Under the pieces are notes generated by a model. That model did not search any database. It was not told the DNA's origin and saw only the letters and a list, made by a program, of their open reading frames with translations. 45,500 nucleotides of DNA from an uncultured Desulfocapsa sp. (GTDB lineage: Bacteria > Desulfobacterota > Desulfobulbia > Desulfobulbales > Desulfocapsaceae): contig CAMZLK010000079.1 of assembly GCA_947311475.1 (NCBI GenBank), forward strand, positions 1 through 45,500, read 5' to 3'. The position numbers were made by a program, and so were the translations under genes. Below, piece by piece: positions 9,931-18,833 of the stretch (position 1 is its first letter; every line of letters starts with the position of its first letter).

Positions 9931-10416
9931 ATGGGAAATAAGGGTACAGACAAAGCTGTTAAAATTGTCTGCAAAAATAAAAAAGCCTTCCACAACTACC
10001 ACATCGATGCCAGATACGAGGCAGGTATGGTATTGCGTGGGCCTGAAGTAAAATCGCTGCGAGCTGGTAAGGCCAACCTGCGTGATGGCTATGCCCAAAT
10101 CGATTCCCGGGGTGAACTCTATCTGCATAATGTCCATATTTCCATGTACAGCTTTGCCACCCATAACCCAAATGAACCCATGCGGGTGCGTAAACTGCTG
10201 CTTCACAAACGGGAATTGCGCAAGCTGATAGGAAAATTAAAGGAAAAGGGCCTTGCGCTGATCCCTTTGAAGATTTACTTTGTAGGAAATGGTAAAGCTA
10301 AGATCGAGCTTGGCCTTGCACGCGGTAAGAAATTGTATGATAAACGGGCATCTCTGAAAGAAAAACAGAGCAACCGTGAATTGCAGCGTGCCATGAGACA
10401 TGGTCAGATCGGCTGA
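9931..10416 (+). CDS. smpB: SsrA-binding protein SmpB
   Basis: 161 residues, standard SmpB length. It binds tmRNA and carries it to stalled ribosomes. Signatures: [10 protein letters not shown] near the N-terminus, [19 protein letters not shown] in the OB-fold, and a basic C-terminal tail with GKKLYDKR followed by many Lys/Arg that enters the empty decoding channel. The tmRNA gene begins 174 bases downstream, so both partners of trans-translation are neighbours. It starts 11 bases after the ATPase gene. Confidence 0.97.
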   Translation: MGNKGTDKAVKIVCKNKKAFHNYHIDARYEAGMVLRGPEVKSLRAGKANLRDGYAQIDSRGELYLHNVHISMYSFATHNPNEPMRVRKLLLHKRELRKLIGKLKEKGLALIPLKIYFVGNGKAKIELGLARGKKLYDKRASLKEKQSNRELQRAMRHGQIG

Positions 10417-10498
10417 GTGTAATAATAAATCAACAACGCCTAATTTCATTTATTACGAATAGGCTATTATCAAAAGACACGTTTAGCAGTGCTTCAGG

Positions 10499-10558
10499 TT
10501 CATCCGTTTGAGTATTGGCGTAATAGTAGAGCTATACGCCAATACTCAAACGGATGAA
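10499..10558. repeat. 24-bp perfect inverted repeat between smpB and ssrA
   Basis: Arms 10,499-10,522 and 10,535-10,558 are exact reverse complements (ttcatccgtttgagtattgg followed by cgta), with a 12-base loop. Pairing continues imperfectly outward for about 15 bases more. The outer flank (cggatgaagatggagtgctg) matches that of the palindrome at 38,035-38,109 (cggacgaagttgaggtactg), so this is one member of a dispersed palindrome family. No T-run follows. Confidence 0.8.
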
Positions 10559-10590
10559 GATGGAGTGCTGATGAATATGTTTCAAGACAA

Positions 10591-10950
10591 GGGGGCGAAA
10601 CGGATTCGACAGGGATGTGTAAGCTTTACGTTGCATGCCGAGCTTTCTATCTGCTCGTAAAACTGATGGAAACTTAATTATAATCGCCGACGATTATAAC
10701 TACGCACTGGCAGCTTAGACTGCTGTGCCGTTCCCCCGGCCTTCGCCCGTAAGGCTGGATCGGAGCGCCGACTAACGGGCTGGTTCTTCTGCTGCGTCTA
10801 CCGGCAAAAGAATAAGATTTAGTAGAATAGCGTCAGTGTACTCTGGTTCCGGCGGGGCCACTTTCGCGAATCTTAAAGCCCGGAACTAAGCATGTAGATA
10901 CGAGAGGGGAGCATTTTTGGACGCGGGTTCGACTCCCGCCGCCTCCACCA
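10591..10950 (+). ncRNA. ssrA: Transfer-messenger RNA (tmRNA)
   Basis: About 360 nt. The 5' end GGGGGCGAAACGGATTCGAC and 3' end GGGTTCGACTCCCGCCGCCTCCACCA (given here as a known tmRNA end) form the tRNA-like domain: GGGGGCG pairs with CGCCTCC, T-arm present, CCA encoded. The resume codon GCC starts a tag frame at 10,686-10,718 reading ADDYNYALAA then TAG; the ALAA end is the standard proteolysis signal. It rescues stalled ribosomes with SmpB, encoded just upstream. One-piece type. A strong terminator follows at once. Confidence 0.97.
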
Positions 10951-10953
10951 TTT

Positions 10954-10997
10954 AGCTCGTTATACCAATTCATCTATGGTATGACGGGCTTTTTTTA
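10954..10997 (+). terminator. Rho-independent terminator of ssrA
   Basis: Stem agctcgttatacca (10,954-10,967) pairs with tggtatgacgggct (G-T pairs allowed) closing at 10,990, loop attcatcta, followed by seven T. It starts four bases after the tmRNA CCA end. Confidence 0.9.
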
Positions 10998-11148
10998 TTT
11001 CTCAACCCTTGAATTTTACACGTAATCCCCGCGCGCACAGTACATAAGAATGCGTGGTTACGTTTCTCCAGCAACACCATTTTTCTGTCTTTGTACGGTA
11101 GGAGAGCCCTTACCTCCATTAACAAACAGACCTTCTGTACACACTCTT

Positions 11149-14100
11149 TTAAAGAGACGAATAATATGGTGAGGGTACAACCGGGTAAGCCCTATAGATA
11201 TGACTAAATATGCTTTCCGACAAAACTTCCACCTCATCATCGCCATAACTATCCATCGGTAGACCGGATTGTTCATCAAATAAAAAATCATATATATTCT
11301 GCCTCACAGCATCCCGGCAGGATTCTTTTTCCCGCCAGTTGGCAATGCGCAGTTTTTTGTCCTTCAGGGTTTCCAGAAGTATCGTTGCCACTTTTTTCAG
11401 GCGGTTAATTTCTTTTTTTGACAAATTCGGCTTACAAAGCAAATCGTACAAGGCCAGGGTTTCCTCATCGAGCCCCTCTTTCACAGCCCGTTTTTCTTCA
11501 TCGCTTAGCTCGTTGACGAGTATTAATAATGCCTCAAAGGTTTTCTCAATGGTAACTCTGTCCTTTTCCCGGTTATACTCGGCAACGATCTCCTCATAAT
11601 GTTTTTGAAAATCAGTTCGGAGCGGATTCTGCTGCAGAAGTTTTCGCAGTCGATCTTCAATCGCGGATTTCATGCATTGAACCGCTGTTCGCTTAGTCTT
11701 GCTTATCTTGAACTCCTGCCTTAACCTGTCAAAATTAATCTTGCTGATATCGTATATCGTGCTTTTTTCTTTTGTCTCTGCCGGATGAGTATCAATCACT
11801 TCGTCAACAATCTGGTGCAAATCCTGGATGATCTTACTGATATCAATCGCTTCCCGGTCTCTCTGCAAACTCTTATAGATGATATTAATGGCATCCCGCT
11901 TACGTTTAAAGTCATTTATTTCCGGGCGAATATTGATGCAGGCCTTAAACTTTTTAAAGACGGTACGAGCCATGATTTCGAATCGTTTTCTGGTTTGATC
12001 GTTCTCGTTGACCGCTTCTTTGGCCGCCATAATCTCTGCATTCCGCTTAAAACCTTCCGCTGCAAAAATTCTATCCAGCAGAAAGCCCTCTCTCTTTAAA
12101 AAATCCCGGACAAGCTGGATGGCTTCACCAAGCTCTGCCAGTAATTCCTCATTGGGCCGCGCCGGGTCAATCTCAACCCCATCACCACCATGACCGTCAT
12201 CCTCACGACCGGCAAAGGTGGCCAGCGCCTTACGCAGATTTTTAAGGATGCCACAATAATCAACAATCAAGCCGTTATTCTTCCCCTCAGCAACTCGATT
12301 GGCACGGGCAATGGCCTGCATTAAGGTGTGGGCCTTGAGGGGTTTATCCAGATACAGGGTAGCCAGGCTTGGCACATCAAAACCAGTCAGCCACATGGCA
12401 CAGACAATGGCCAGCCGGAAGGGATGCTCTTTCTTTTTAAAGGCACTTTCCAGATCAATGCGGTCACCATCTTTGTTAATAAACCCTTCTTTGATCAAGG
12501 TACGGTGGGGGATAATATCCAGATCCCAGTTACGAAATCTCTCCACCTCACCCTGCTCTTCACTGATCATTACCGCAATCTCGGTTTCCTGCATCCAGCT
12601 TATCTTACGGGTGTGGTAGAGTTGTTCCTGTTCACCTGGCTGCGGTGGCTCTTTTTCAAGCTGTTGAAGACTCTCCTGCCAGTAAAACGTAATCAGTTTA
12701 TGCATCCGTACACAGGTAATCTTATCAATACAGACCAGCATGGCCTTGCCGTTCTCCCACCCGGTGGAATAATGGTGGACGAGATCACGGGCAATCTGAT
12801 CCAGACGCGGCCCTGCGGTTATGATATGATAATCCCGCTTGAGTTCCCGCTCTAATCGCTGTTCCACATTAACATCATCAATCTCGAATTCTTCCAGTTT
12901 TTCAGCAATTTTTTCATTCAACTCAGCGGTAGCCACCCCGAGATTTTCACCTCGGGCATCGTAGTAGAGTGGTACGGTGGCCCCATCCTCCACGGCTCGC
13001 TGAAAATCATAGGTGGAAATATAATCACCAAAAACCCGTTTGGTAATCTCATCATCGGAAAAGAGAGGGGTGCCGGTAAAACCGATAAAACTGGCATTGG
13101 GCAGGGCGTTACGCAGGTTCAGGGATAGGCTGCCGTACTGGCTGCGATGGGCCTCATCGGTGATGACGATGATGTCGTCCCGTTGTGAGTATGGCTCGTT
13201 GGGTAAAACTTCTTTGTTAAATTTCTGAATCAGACTGAAAACAACAGACTTATGCTCGGCGAGTAACCCCTTGAGATGTTTGCCACTGCCCGCCCGACAG
13301 GGGTCTTTATCATTGTCCACCAGACCGCAACCGGCAAAGGTTTTGTATATCTGTGAATCCAGATCTTCCCGGTCGGTGAGCACCAGAAAGGTGTAATTAC
13401 CACCAAGGGAACGATGCACCTTCTTGACAAAAAAGACGATGGAGTAAGATTTTCCCGAGCCTTGGGTATGCCAGAAAACCCCTAAGCGACCATGCCGCTC
13501 CTGGCGTGATTCAACCCCGCAAATGGCCTTGTTGACTCCCAGGAATTGATGGTTCCTGGCAATGATCTTGACAGGGGTGCCGCCTGATTCATCAAAAAGG
13601 ATATAATTTTCAAAAAGATCCATGAGATTGGCCTTGGAACAGACCCCTTTGAGCAGGGTCTCCATGGCCACCACCCCTGGTTCATCCTCTGCCAGCCGTT
13701 TCCATTCACCGAAATGCTCATATTGGGATGAGATAGAGCCGACCTTGGCCTCAATGCCATTGCCGATAATAACGAGGGCGTTATGGTGAAATAGCTGGGG
13801 AACCGTATCTTTATAATCAGAAAAATTCTGTTCATAGGCCGCCTTGACATCTTTATGGAGGTTTTTCACCTCCATAAAGATCAGGGGAATGCCATTAACA
13901 TAGCCGACAAGATCGGCCCGACGGCGATAGATCTGGCCTTTCAGCCATAACTCCCGCACCACCAGAAAATGATTGTTTTGCGGATTCTCAAAGTCAAAGA
14001 CCCGCAGCCGTTTTTTCAGCCGTTCCCCCTTTTCATTGCGAAAGACAACCTCAACCCCGTTTCGGCAGAGCCTGTCCTTGCTCCGATTGGTGGTGAGAAT

Positions 14101-14358
14101 CAGCTGGGAACTACTGCTTTCCACTATTTGCCGAACCGCATCCCGATACGCCTCTTCCGGCAGCCCAGGATTCAGCTCAATAAGTTTCTGGTGCAGATAA
14201 CGAGCTAAGACCACCTCCTGCTCAGACTCCCGCCCCAGGGTCCCTGCCGCGCCCAGTTTTTCATCAAAGGCGTAGATCGACTCATCCCAACCCAGTTCAT
14301 TTAACAGGTAATCGGCGGTGGTCTGCTGAACGAGGGTATCTTCGGTGAACTGATTCAT
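11149..14358 (-). CDS. hsdR: Type I restriction enzyme R subunit (translocase/nuclease)
   Basis: 1069 residues, normal for HsdR. It translocates and cuts unmodified DNA in complex with HsdM and HsdS. The N-terminal PD-(D/E)XK nuclease shows RADL (Asp about 149) followed by EVK (about 163-165). The SF2 motor has Walker A HTQGSGKS near 297-304, DEAH at 401-404 and TGTP at 428-431; a coiled, charged C-terminal region follows for subunit contacts. Last gene of the minus-strand operon; its ATG overlaps the rhuM stop by 4 bases (ATGA). The motifs are all intact, so the restriction arm looks active. Confidence 0.96.
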   Translation of the reverse strand: MNQFTEDTLVQQTTADYLLNELGWDESIYAFDEKLGAAGTLGRESEQEVVLARYLHQKLIELNPGLPEEAYRDAVRQIVESSSSQLILTTNRSKDRLCRNGVEVVFRNEKGERLKKRLRVFDFENPQNNHFLVVRELWLKGQIYRRRADLVGYVNGIPLIFMEVKNLHKDVKAAYEQNFSDYKDTVPQLFHHNALVIIGNGIEAKVGSISSQYEHFGEWKRLAEDEPGVVAMETLLKGVCSKANLMDLFENYILFDESGGTPVKIIARNHQFLGVNKAICGVESRQERHGRLGVFWHTQGSGKSYSIVFFVKKVHRSLGGNYTFLVLTDREDLDSQIYKTFAGCGLVDNDKDPCRAGSGKHLKGLLAEHKSVVFSLIQKFNKEVLPNEPYSQRDDIIVITDEAHRSQYGSLSLNLRNALPNASFIGFTGTPLFSDDEITKRVFGDYISTYDFQRAVEDGATVPLYYDARGENLGVATAELNEKIAEKLEEFEIDDVNVEQRLERELKRDYHIITAGPRLDQIARDLVHHYSTGWENGKAMLVCIDKITCVRMHKLITFYWQESLQQLEKEPPQPGEQEQLYHTRKISWMQETEIAVMISEEQGEVERFRNWDLDIIPHRTLIKEGFINKDGDRIDLESAFKKKEHPFRLAIVCAMWLTGFDVPSLATLYLDKPLKAHTLMQAIARANRVAEGKNNGLIVDYCGILKNLRKALATFAGREDDGHGGDGVEIDPARPNEELLAELGEAIQLVRDFLKREGFLLDRIFAAEGFKRNAEIMAAKEAVNENDQTRKRFEIMARTVFKKFKACINIRPEINDFKRKRDAINIIYKSLQRDREAIDISKIIQDLHQIVDEVIDTHPAETKEKSTIYDISKINFDRLRQEFKISKTKRTAVQCMKSAIEDRLRKLLQQNPLRTDFQKHYEEIVAEYNREKDRVTIEKTFEALLILVNELSDEEKRAVKEGLDEETLALYDLLCKPNLSKKEINRLKKVATILLETLKDKKLRIANWREKESCRDAVRQNIYDFLFDEQSGLPMDSYGDDEVEVLSESIFSHIYRAYPVVPSPYYSSL

Positions 14359-15341
14359 TTCAATTTGCCTGTAATCCGTTTGATTTCCCGGTCAAAATCT
14401 GAAATATATTCAGCATCTTGTTTCTGACGATATTCTGAATACTCCTGTTCCGCCTTTAACTTTGCTTCGATTGCACTGACTGTCCCTTTGTCTTCTAAGA
14501 TTGGGTAATTTGATAACTCCAAAAAACTATGGAGAAATTGTTTCCAGTCAGCCATCTTCATCAAAATCTGCCGCTCGGCCCGATTTTCAGCAAGATCAAG
14601 ATAGGCAGAAATTATTCGGTTTAATTCTTTGATATGAGCTTTGCTGAGGTAATTTTTGGCAACAGACACATCAGATTTTACAATTTTGCCATCTGGTGCC
14701 TGTTTCCAGTTGGTTAAACCCATATGAATCTTAGTGGCATCGGCTGATTCGTAAATAATTTCTGCTGCAGTTTTACCCGTTATGGCCCAGTGCAACTTGT
14801 TTTGAACAGCGGAAAAAAAGGCTTTAGTCTGGGGTGATTTTTTGTCATAATCAACGGCCAAGGCATAAATATCAGTAATTTTCTGATAAAAGCGGCGTTC
14901 ACTCGCCCGGATTTCCCTGATTCGTTCCAGTAACTCATCAAAATAATCTCTGCCAAAGCTTTTGCCTTGTTTGAGACGTTCATCATCCAGAATAAATCCT
15001 TTAATAATATATTCTTTGAGGGTTTGAGTGGCCCATATACGAAATTGAGTAGCCTGGTAACTGTTTACCCGGTAGCCAACAGCGATGATGGCATCAAGAT
15101 TATAATATTTGGTTTTATAATTTTTTCCATCAGCGGCAGTATGTTCCAAAATGGAACATACTGAATCTTCCACAAGCTCAACGGATGAAAAAATGTTTCC
15201 CAGATGCTTGGTAATTGCTGGTCTCTGGACATTGAACAGCTCGGCAATTGCTTTTTGAGTTAGCCAAAAATTCTCATCCAGAAAGGTGACCTCAATTTTC
15301 TTCTCCCCCTCATGGGTCTTGTAAAAGATAATTCCGCTCAT
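14355..15341 (-). CDS. RhuM family protein (copy 1, in type I RM operon)
   Basis: 328 residues. RhuM-family proteins were named from a Salmonella pathogenicity island; their biochemical role is unknown, but they are frequent passengers of type I restriction loci. Visible parts: an N-terminal winged-helix-like region (FWLTQKAIAELFNVQRPAITKH), then the family block around AADGKNYKTKYYNLDAIIAVGYRVNS (two adjoining motifs), and RIREIRASERRFYQKITDIYA. It lies between the protease and hsdR genes with gaps of 6 and -4 bases, so it is translated with them. A paralogue with the same blocks lies at 24,781-25,842 on the other strand. An accessory or regulatory role in the restriction locus is inference. 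Confidence 0.85.
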   Translation of the reverse strand: MSGIIFYKTHEGEKKIEVTFLDENFWLTQKAIAELFNVQRPAITKHLGNIFSSVELVEDSVCSILEHTAADGKNYKTKYYNLDAIIAVGYRVNSYQATQFRIWATQTLKEYIIKGFILDDERLKQGKSFGRDYFDELLERIREIRASERRFYQKITDIYALAVDYDKKSPQTKAFFSAVQNKLHWAITGKTAAEIIYESADATKIHMGLTNWKQAPDGKIVKSDVSVAKNYLSKAHIKELNRIISAYLDLAENRAERQILMKMADWKQFLHSFLELSNYPILEDKGTVSAIEAKLKAEQEYSEYRQKQDAEYISDFDREIKRITGKLK

Positions 15342-15347
15342 AACACC

Positions 15348-17855
15348 CTAAACTTCAATTTCAACTGGAACAGCAACACCAATCTGGTTAGCAACAGGCG
15401 TATAAATATCTATCCCCTGTTCGGGTGTCGTAATCGAAACAATCAAGGCGTATCTGGTCTTCCGGCTCCACCTGCCAAGATGTGCCCGTTCACGCCACCA
15501 GCCAATGGTTGGGTAGATTGCTATCAAATTTGATAATGCCAGATCAGAGGCGTACCCTTTCCAGATGTCTGAGTGGATTGAGCCTTTATCTCGAGCCTGC
15601 CCCAGCACCCAATGATCAGCAGCACTGGCTGTACCCGGATGACCGTTCTCCTTGTCTCTGGCTTTTTTATTGATCCGACGCACTAACTGCTTTTTTTCTT
15701 CTCCAGATGAGTTTAATTCAAAGCGTAATCCGTGTGACGCATAACGATAGCGATCCTGCCAGCCAATCTCACCTGGACCTGGCTCAACAAAATAGGACAG
15801 GGTGATCCTCATCTCAACTTTGGTGTCATCAGGGAGGGATTGCAAAGCCTCTAGTGGCCACGGTAGGTCATATAGATGCATATCCTTGGTGCAATATCCG
15901 CTTCCGGTCTCCTTTTTCGCAAAGGGCTGCAACTCTGACTGGATGATCATGGTTAAACTGTTGCTGGCAGAAAAGCGTGCTTTTTGTAAATCAGGCACCC
16001 CATAGCCACAGATACGGAGCAATCGTTTATAAGATGTCTTACTCTCATCAGACATAAATTGTTGTTTTAGCGTTGTGGGCCATTCTGCCGAATGAACCAT
16101 AAGGGCACGGATTGTTTCTGGCCAATAATCTGGATACTCCGCCTGAATTTGGGCAGCAAACCACGCCGCTTGCGCAGCAGCAGCACTGGTCATATTGAAA
16201 GGGTAAAAATGGGCCTGTTGCGGATCGAAAAAGGTGGATAGAGTCGAAAGGTCATCACATTCCGTGATAAAATTGCTGGAGTCTTTGGCAATATTGCCCC
16301 CCTCCATGACAATTTCAGGTTTGATTGGCCACTTATCCTCCCACGGCAGGGAGGTGGTTGAAAAAGGAGATAACCCACCCGCAGGAGCTATCGCTTCATA
16401 GCCCGTCATGGTTGAGTCTCTAATCTGGTCAAGCTCAGTGAAGGCTCCTACGGTTAAGGCATTCCAGGATTGGGCCGGATCATGAATGGATTCCCCTAAT
16501 TGCGTTTTGGGGTAATCGCTGCACTCGGCTAAACTTCTCGCCTCATTGCAATTCCCGGCACTAACAATAAAAAACTTTTGTTCCTCGTCTTCAGCCCCTG
16601 AACATATTTGATCCAATTCCGCCGACCAGGAAGAAGGCCTACCTTGGTCTCTGGTGTCATCGGCGGTTATAGCCATGCAAGTTATGCGTTTCCTGTTTGG
16701 TGCTTGAATAATGGCTTTTGAAACCGCCTGAGATATAACATAGCCCCATAATTCAGGTTCTGTTGAGCCACTTGGGGGTATAATTTTGATTGACTCGAGG
16801 TAATGTTGCAGGCTTATCACCTCATCATGGCACAGGATTTCCTGAAGATTACCATAGGCTGCAACACCTGCCATCAAGGTTCCATGCTTATCATGGTCAT
16901 GACTGCCCCAGTCTGGATGCACTGTCTGACAATCTTCATCCTGCAGGCAAGGGCTGAGAAGAGGGTGACCGTTATTAACTCCAGTATCAAGAATACAAAC
17001 AGCAACTTCAGCATCTTGAGAGACTTCTAGACGCTCAAGGATATTTTCTACCCACTCCGCCTGTTCCCTATTTTCCTGATCCAACCAAAATGCTGCGGTT
17101 TCCTTGGCCCGACGGTATTCGGCAATATCATCTGATAACCTGGTGATACTTTCCAGTTGATTACGATTGGCATGAATAATTTTAACGGTTCTCTCGGGGA
17201 AACGAACCACGCCAGATTTGTAATTAATCTGCTGTTTATCAAGTAATGCTGTGAAACGCTGAACCACTTCTTCCTGATCAGAACTTAACCAAACCTCACA
17301 CCACTGAGGCTTATCCGTTGGCATCAGATCCTTGGCATCCTGCCAGAACGATTCGACTTCTAAAGCCTTACGAATAGCAGAAATACTTTCAAGTAAGTTA
17401 GCATTTTTGGGTTGACCGGATCTGGCATTATCCTCTGTTGCATAGCGCTCAATTTGCTTGAAAAGCAGTTCTCTCTTTGCACTCGGCACATAAACGGTTG
17501 CAAATATAACCTCAACACTATCTGTTTTATCTGCAACCGACACGATTTCCTTGCGAACATTAAGGAGGCGGGTCCAGCTTTCCTGGTTTGCACCCCGCAA
17601 ATTTTCAAGACTCTTGGTGACCAACTCGTAACCTTGCTCTCCCTTAAATTCGAGATAGACACCATTTCGCTGAGAGCGATACACAACAGCATCATTTTCA
17701 GCATCAGCCCAGGCCTGTTCAAGCTGTTGGTGCAGAAGAATACTATGTCCGGTACGATCTCTGGTAGGGCGAGGTTTACCATTGCCACCACCTGTGCCAG
17801 TAAATGGCTCTTGTTCAAAGTCGGTAATAACAAGGTGCGGTAAATTTGTTGGCAT
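15348..17855 (-). CDS. ietS: Subtilisin-like (S8) serine protease, IetS-like defence protein
   Basis: 835 residues. The catalytic triad of an S8 peptidase is readable: Asp290 in ILDTGVNNGHP, His324 in DKHGTLMAG, Ser557 in NMTSAAAA, with oxyanion Asn435 in VSAGN. There is no signal peptide, so it acts in the cytoplasm. About 280 residues precede the catalytic domain, and about 230 follow. The gene sits 5 bases after an AAA ATPase gene; a cytoplasmic subtilase paired with such an ATPase is the IetAS arrangement, reported as a phage-defence system. Ribosome site GAGGG precedes ATG 17,855. The ATPase may gate or target the protease (inference). The assignment to IetS rests on domain pairing and size, not on a search. 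Confidence 0.8.
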   Translation of the reverse strand: MPTNLPHLVITDFEQEPFTGTGGGNGKPRPTRDRTGHSILLHQQLEQAWADAENDAVVYRSQRNGVYLEFKGEQGYELVTKSLENLRGANQESWTRLLNVRKEIVSVADKTDSVEVIFATVYVPSAKRELLFKQIERYATEDNARSGQPKNANLLESISAIRKALEVESFWQDAKDLMPTDKPQWCEVWLSSDQEEVVQRFTALLDKQQINYKSGVVRFPERTVKIIHANRNQLESITRLSDDIAEYRRAKETAAFWLDQENREQAEWVENILERLEVSQDAEVAVCILDTGVNNGHPLLSPCLQDEDCQTVHPDWGSHDHDKHGTLMAGVAAYGNLQEILCHDEVISLQHYLESIKIIPPSGSTEPELWGYVISQAVSKAIIQAPNRKRITCMAITADDTRDQGRPSSWSAELDQICSGAEDEEQKFFIVSAGNCNEARSLAECSDYPKTQLGESIHDPAQSWNALTVGAFTELDQIRDSTMTGYEAIAPAGGLSPFSTTSLPWEDKWPIKPEIVMEGGNIAKDSSNFITECDDLSTLSTFFDPQQAHFYPFNMTSAAAAQAAWFAAQIQAEYPDYWPETIRALMVHSAEWPTTLKQQFMSDESKTSYKRLLRICGYGVPDLQKARFSASNSLTMIIQSELQPFAKKETGSGYCTKDMHLYDLPWPLEALQSLPDDTKVEMRITLSYFVEPGPGEIGWQDRYRYASHGLRFELNSSGEEKKQLVRRINKKARDKENGHPGTASAADHWVLGQARDKGSIHSDIWKGYASDLALSNLIAIYPTIGWWRERAHLGRWSRKTRYALIVSITTPEQGIDIYTPVANQIGVAVPVEIEV

Positions 17856-17860
17856 TTTGA

Positions 17861-18829
17861 TTACCCTCTGGCCCCTTTATGGGTTTCTTGCCGTTCGTGC
17901 AGGGTAACCAGAAGTTGTTTGGCTGAGATTTTATTGCGGTCAGTAAGGATGGCGTTTTTTATGGCATCCCGGCAGGCGTGGTCTATTTCGGCGTGGCTGA
18001 GACCTTCGCTTATTTTGAGAACCTGTTTCCAGCCGAATCTTGTGGCCATAAAGGTTCCCAGAACATTGGCAATGAGTGCTTTTCGTTCCTCCGTCTCCGG
18101 GTTTTTATAATAGAGTACATCGTCAAAGCGGCGGAACAGAGCACGGTCGAGTAATTTGGGGTTATTCGTTGCGGCTATGATTAAACTATCCGAAGTGTCT
18201 TGCTCGATAAATTGCAGAAAGGCATTGAGCACCCGGCGCATTTCACCCACCTCATTATCCAGTGAGCGGTCACCGCCAATGGCGTCAAACTCATCAAAGA
18301 GGTAGACTCCATGCTCCTGCTGGATCAGATCAAAAATCTGGCGCAGCTTGGCACTGGTCTCACCCATGAATTTAGTCACCAGTCGATCCACCTGGATGGT
18401 ATGGAGTTGCAGGTGAAGTTCCTTGGCCAGTACCATACCACTCATGGTCTTGCCGGTTCCCGGTGGGCCAATAAGCATGATCTTACGGCGATGTTTCAGG
18501 CCGTGGGATTTGAGTTTTTCCTGTTGTCGATACTCATGCACTACCCGCTGTAAACGCTCCCGCACCGCTTGGGTGGTAACCATGGCACTAAGGGGCACCG
18601 ACGGATCTTCTGTTAAGACCAGCCCTTGCAGATTTTTAGGGAATGAAACCAGTTTAGGCCCTTTTTTCTTGCGCTCGGCATCAATAATATCACGGATATC
18701 ATGGGCCAAGCCCTTATGACCCTGACGGGCTTCATGGGCTGCCACTTGGAGGGCAATGGTGAAGAAACGTTCGGAATCTTTACTGAATTTCGAGCGAATT
18801 AATGATTTAAGCTGTTCTGCTGTTGCCAT
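17861..18829 (-). CDS. ietA: AAA ATPase, IetA-like partner of the S8 protease
   Basis: About 322 residues. A single AAA module of the FtsH/spastin type: Walker A GPPGTGKT, Walker B VYLFDEFD, sensor-1 ATNN and an RRFD arginine finger, with a helical N-terminal part. I place the start at ATG 18,829 (MATAEQLKS) because GAGGT lies 8 bases before it at the end of hsdS; an in-frame ATG at 18,853 would overlap hsdS by 20 bases and lacks a ribosome site. It is followed after 5 bases by the subtilase gene, giving the ATPase-protease pair of IetAS systems. Embedded between hsdS and rhuM/hsdR, it shares the restriction promoter. Its job as activator or substrate-loading motor is inferred from the pairing. 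Confidence 0.8.
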   Translation of the reverse strand: MATAEQLKSLIRSKFSKDSERFFTIALQVAAHEARQGHKGLAHDIRDIIDAERKKKGPKLVSFPKNLQGLVLTEDPSVPLSAMVTTQAVRERLQRVVHEYRQQEKLKSHGLKHRRKIMLIGPPGTGKTMSGMVLAKELHLQLHTIQVDRLVTKFMGETSAKLRQIFDLIQQEHGVYLFDEFDAIGGDRSLDNEVGEMRRVLNAFLQFIEQDTSDSLIIAATNNPKLLDRALFRRFDDVLYYKNPETEERKALIANVLGTFMATRFGWKQVLKISEGLSHAEIDHACRDAIKNAILTDRNKISAKQLLVTLHERQETHKGARG

Positions 18830-18833
18830 AGGG

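Noticed and set aside
11058-11291. Minus-strand frame across the hsdR 3' end and the spacer before the tmRNA terminator
   Set aside because: Overlaps the hsdR C-terminus in another frame; the GLFVNGGKG-like stretch matched no family that I know.
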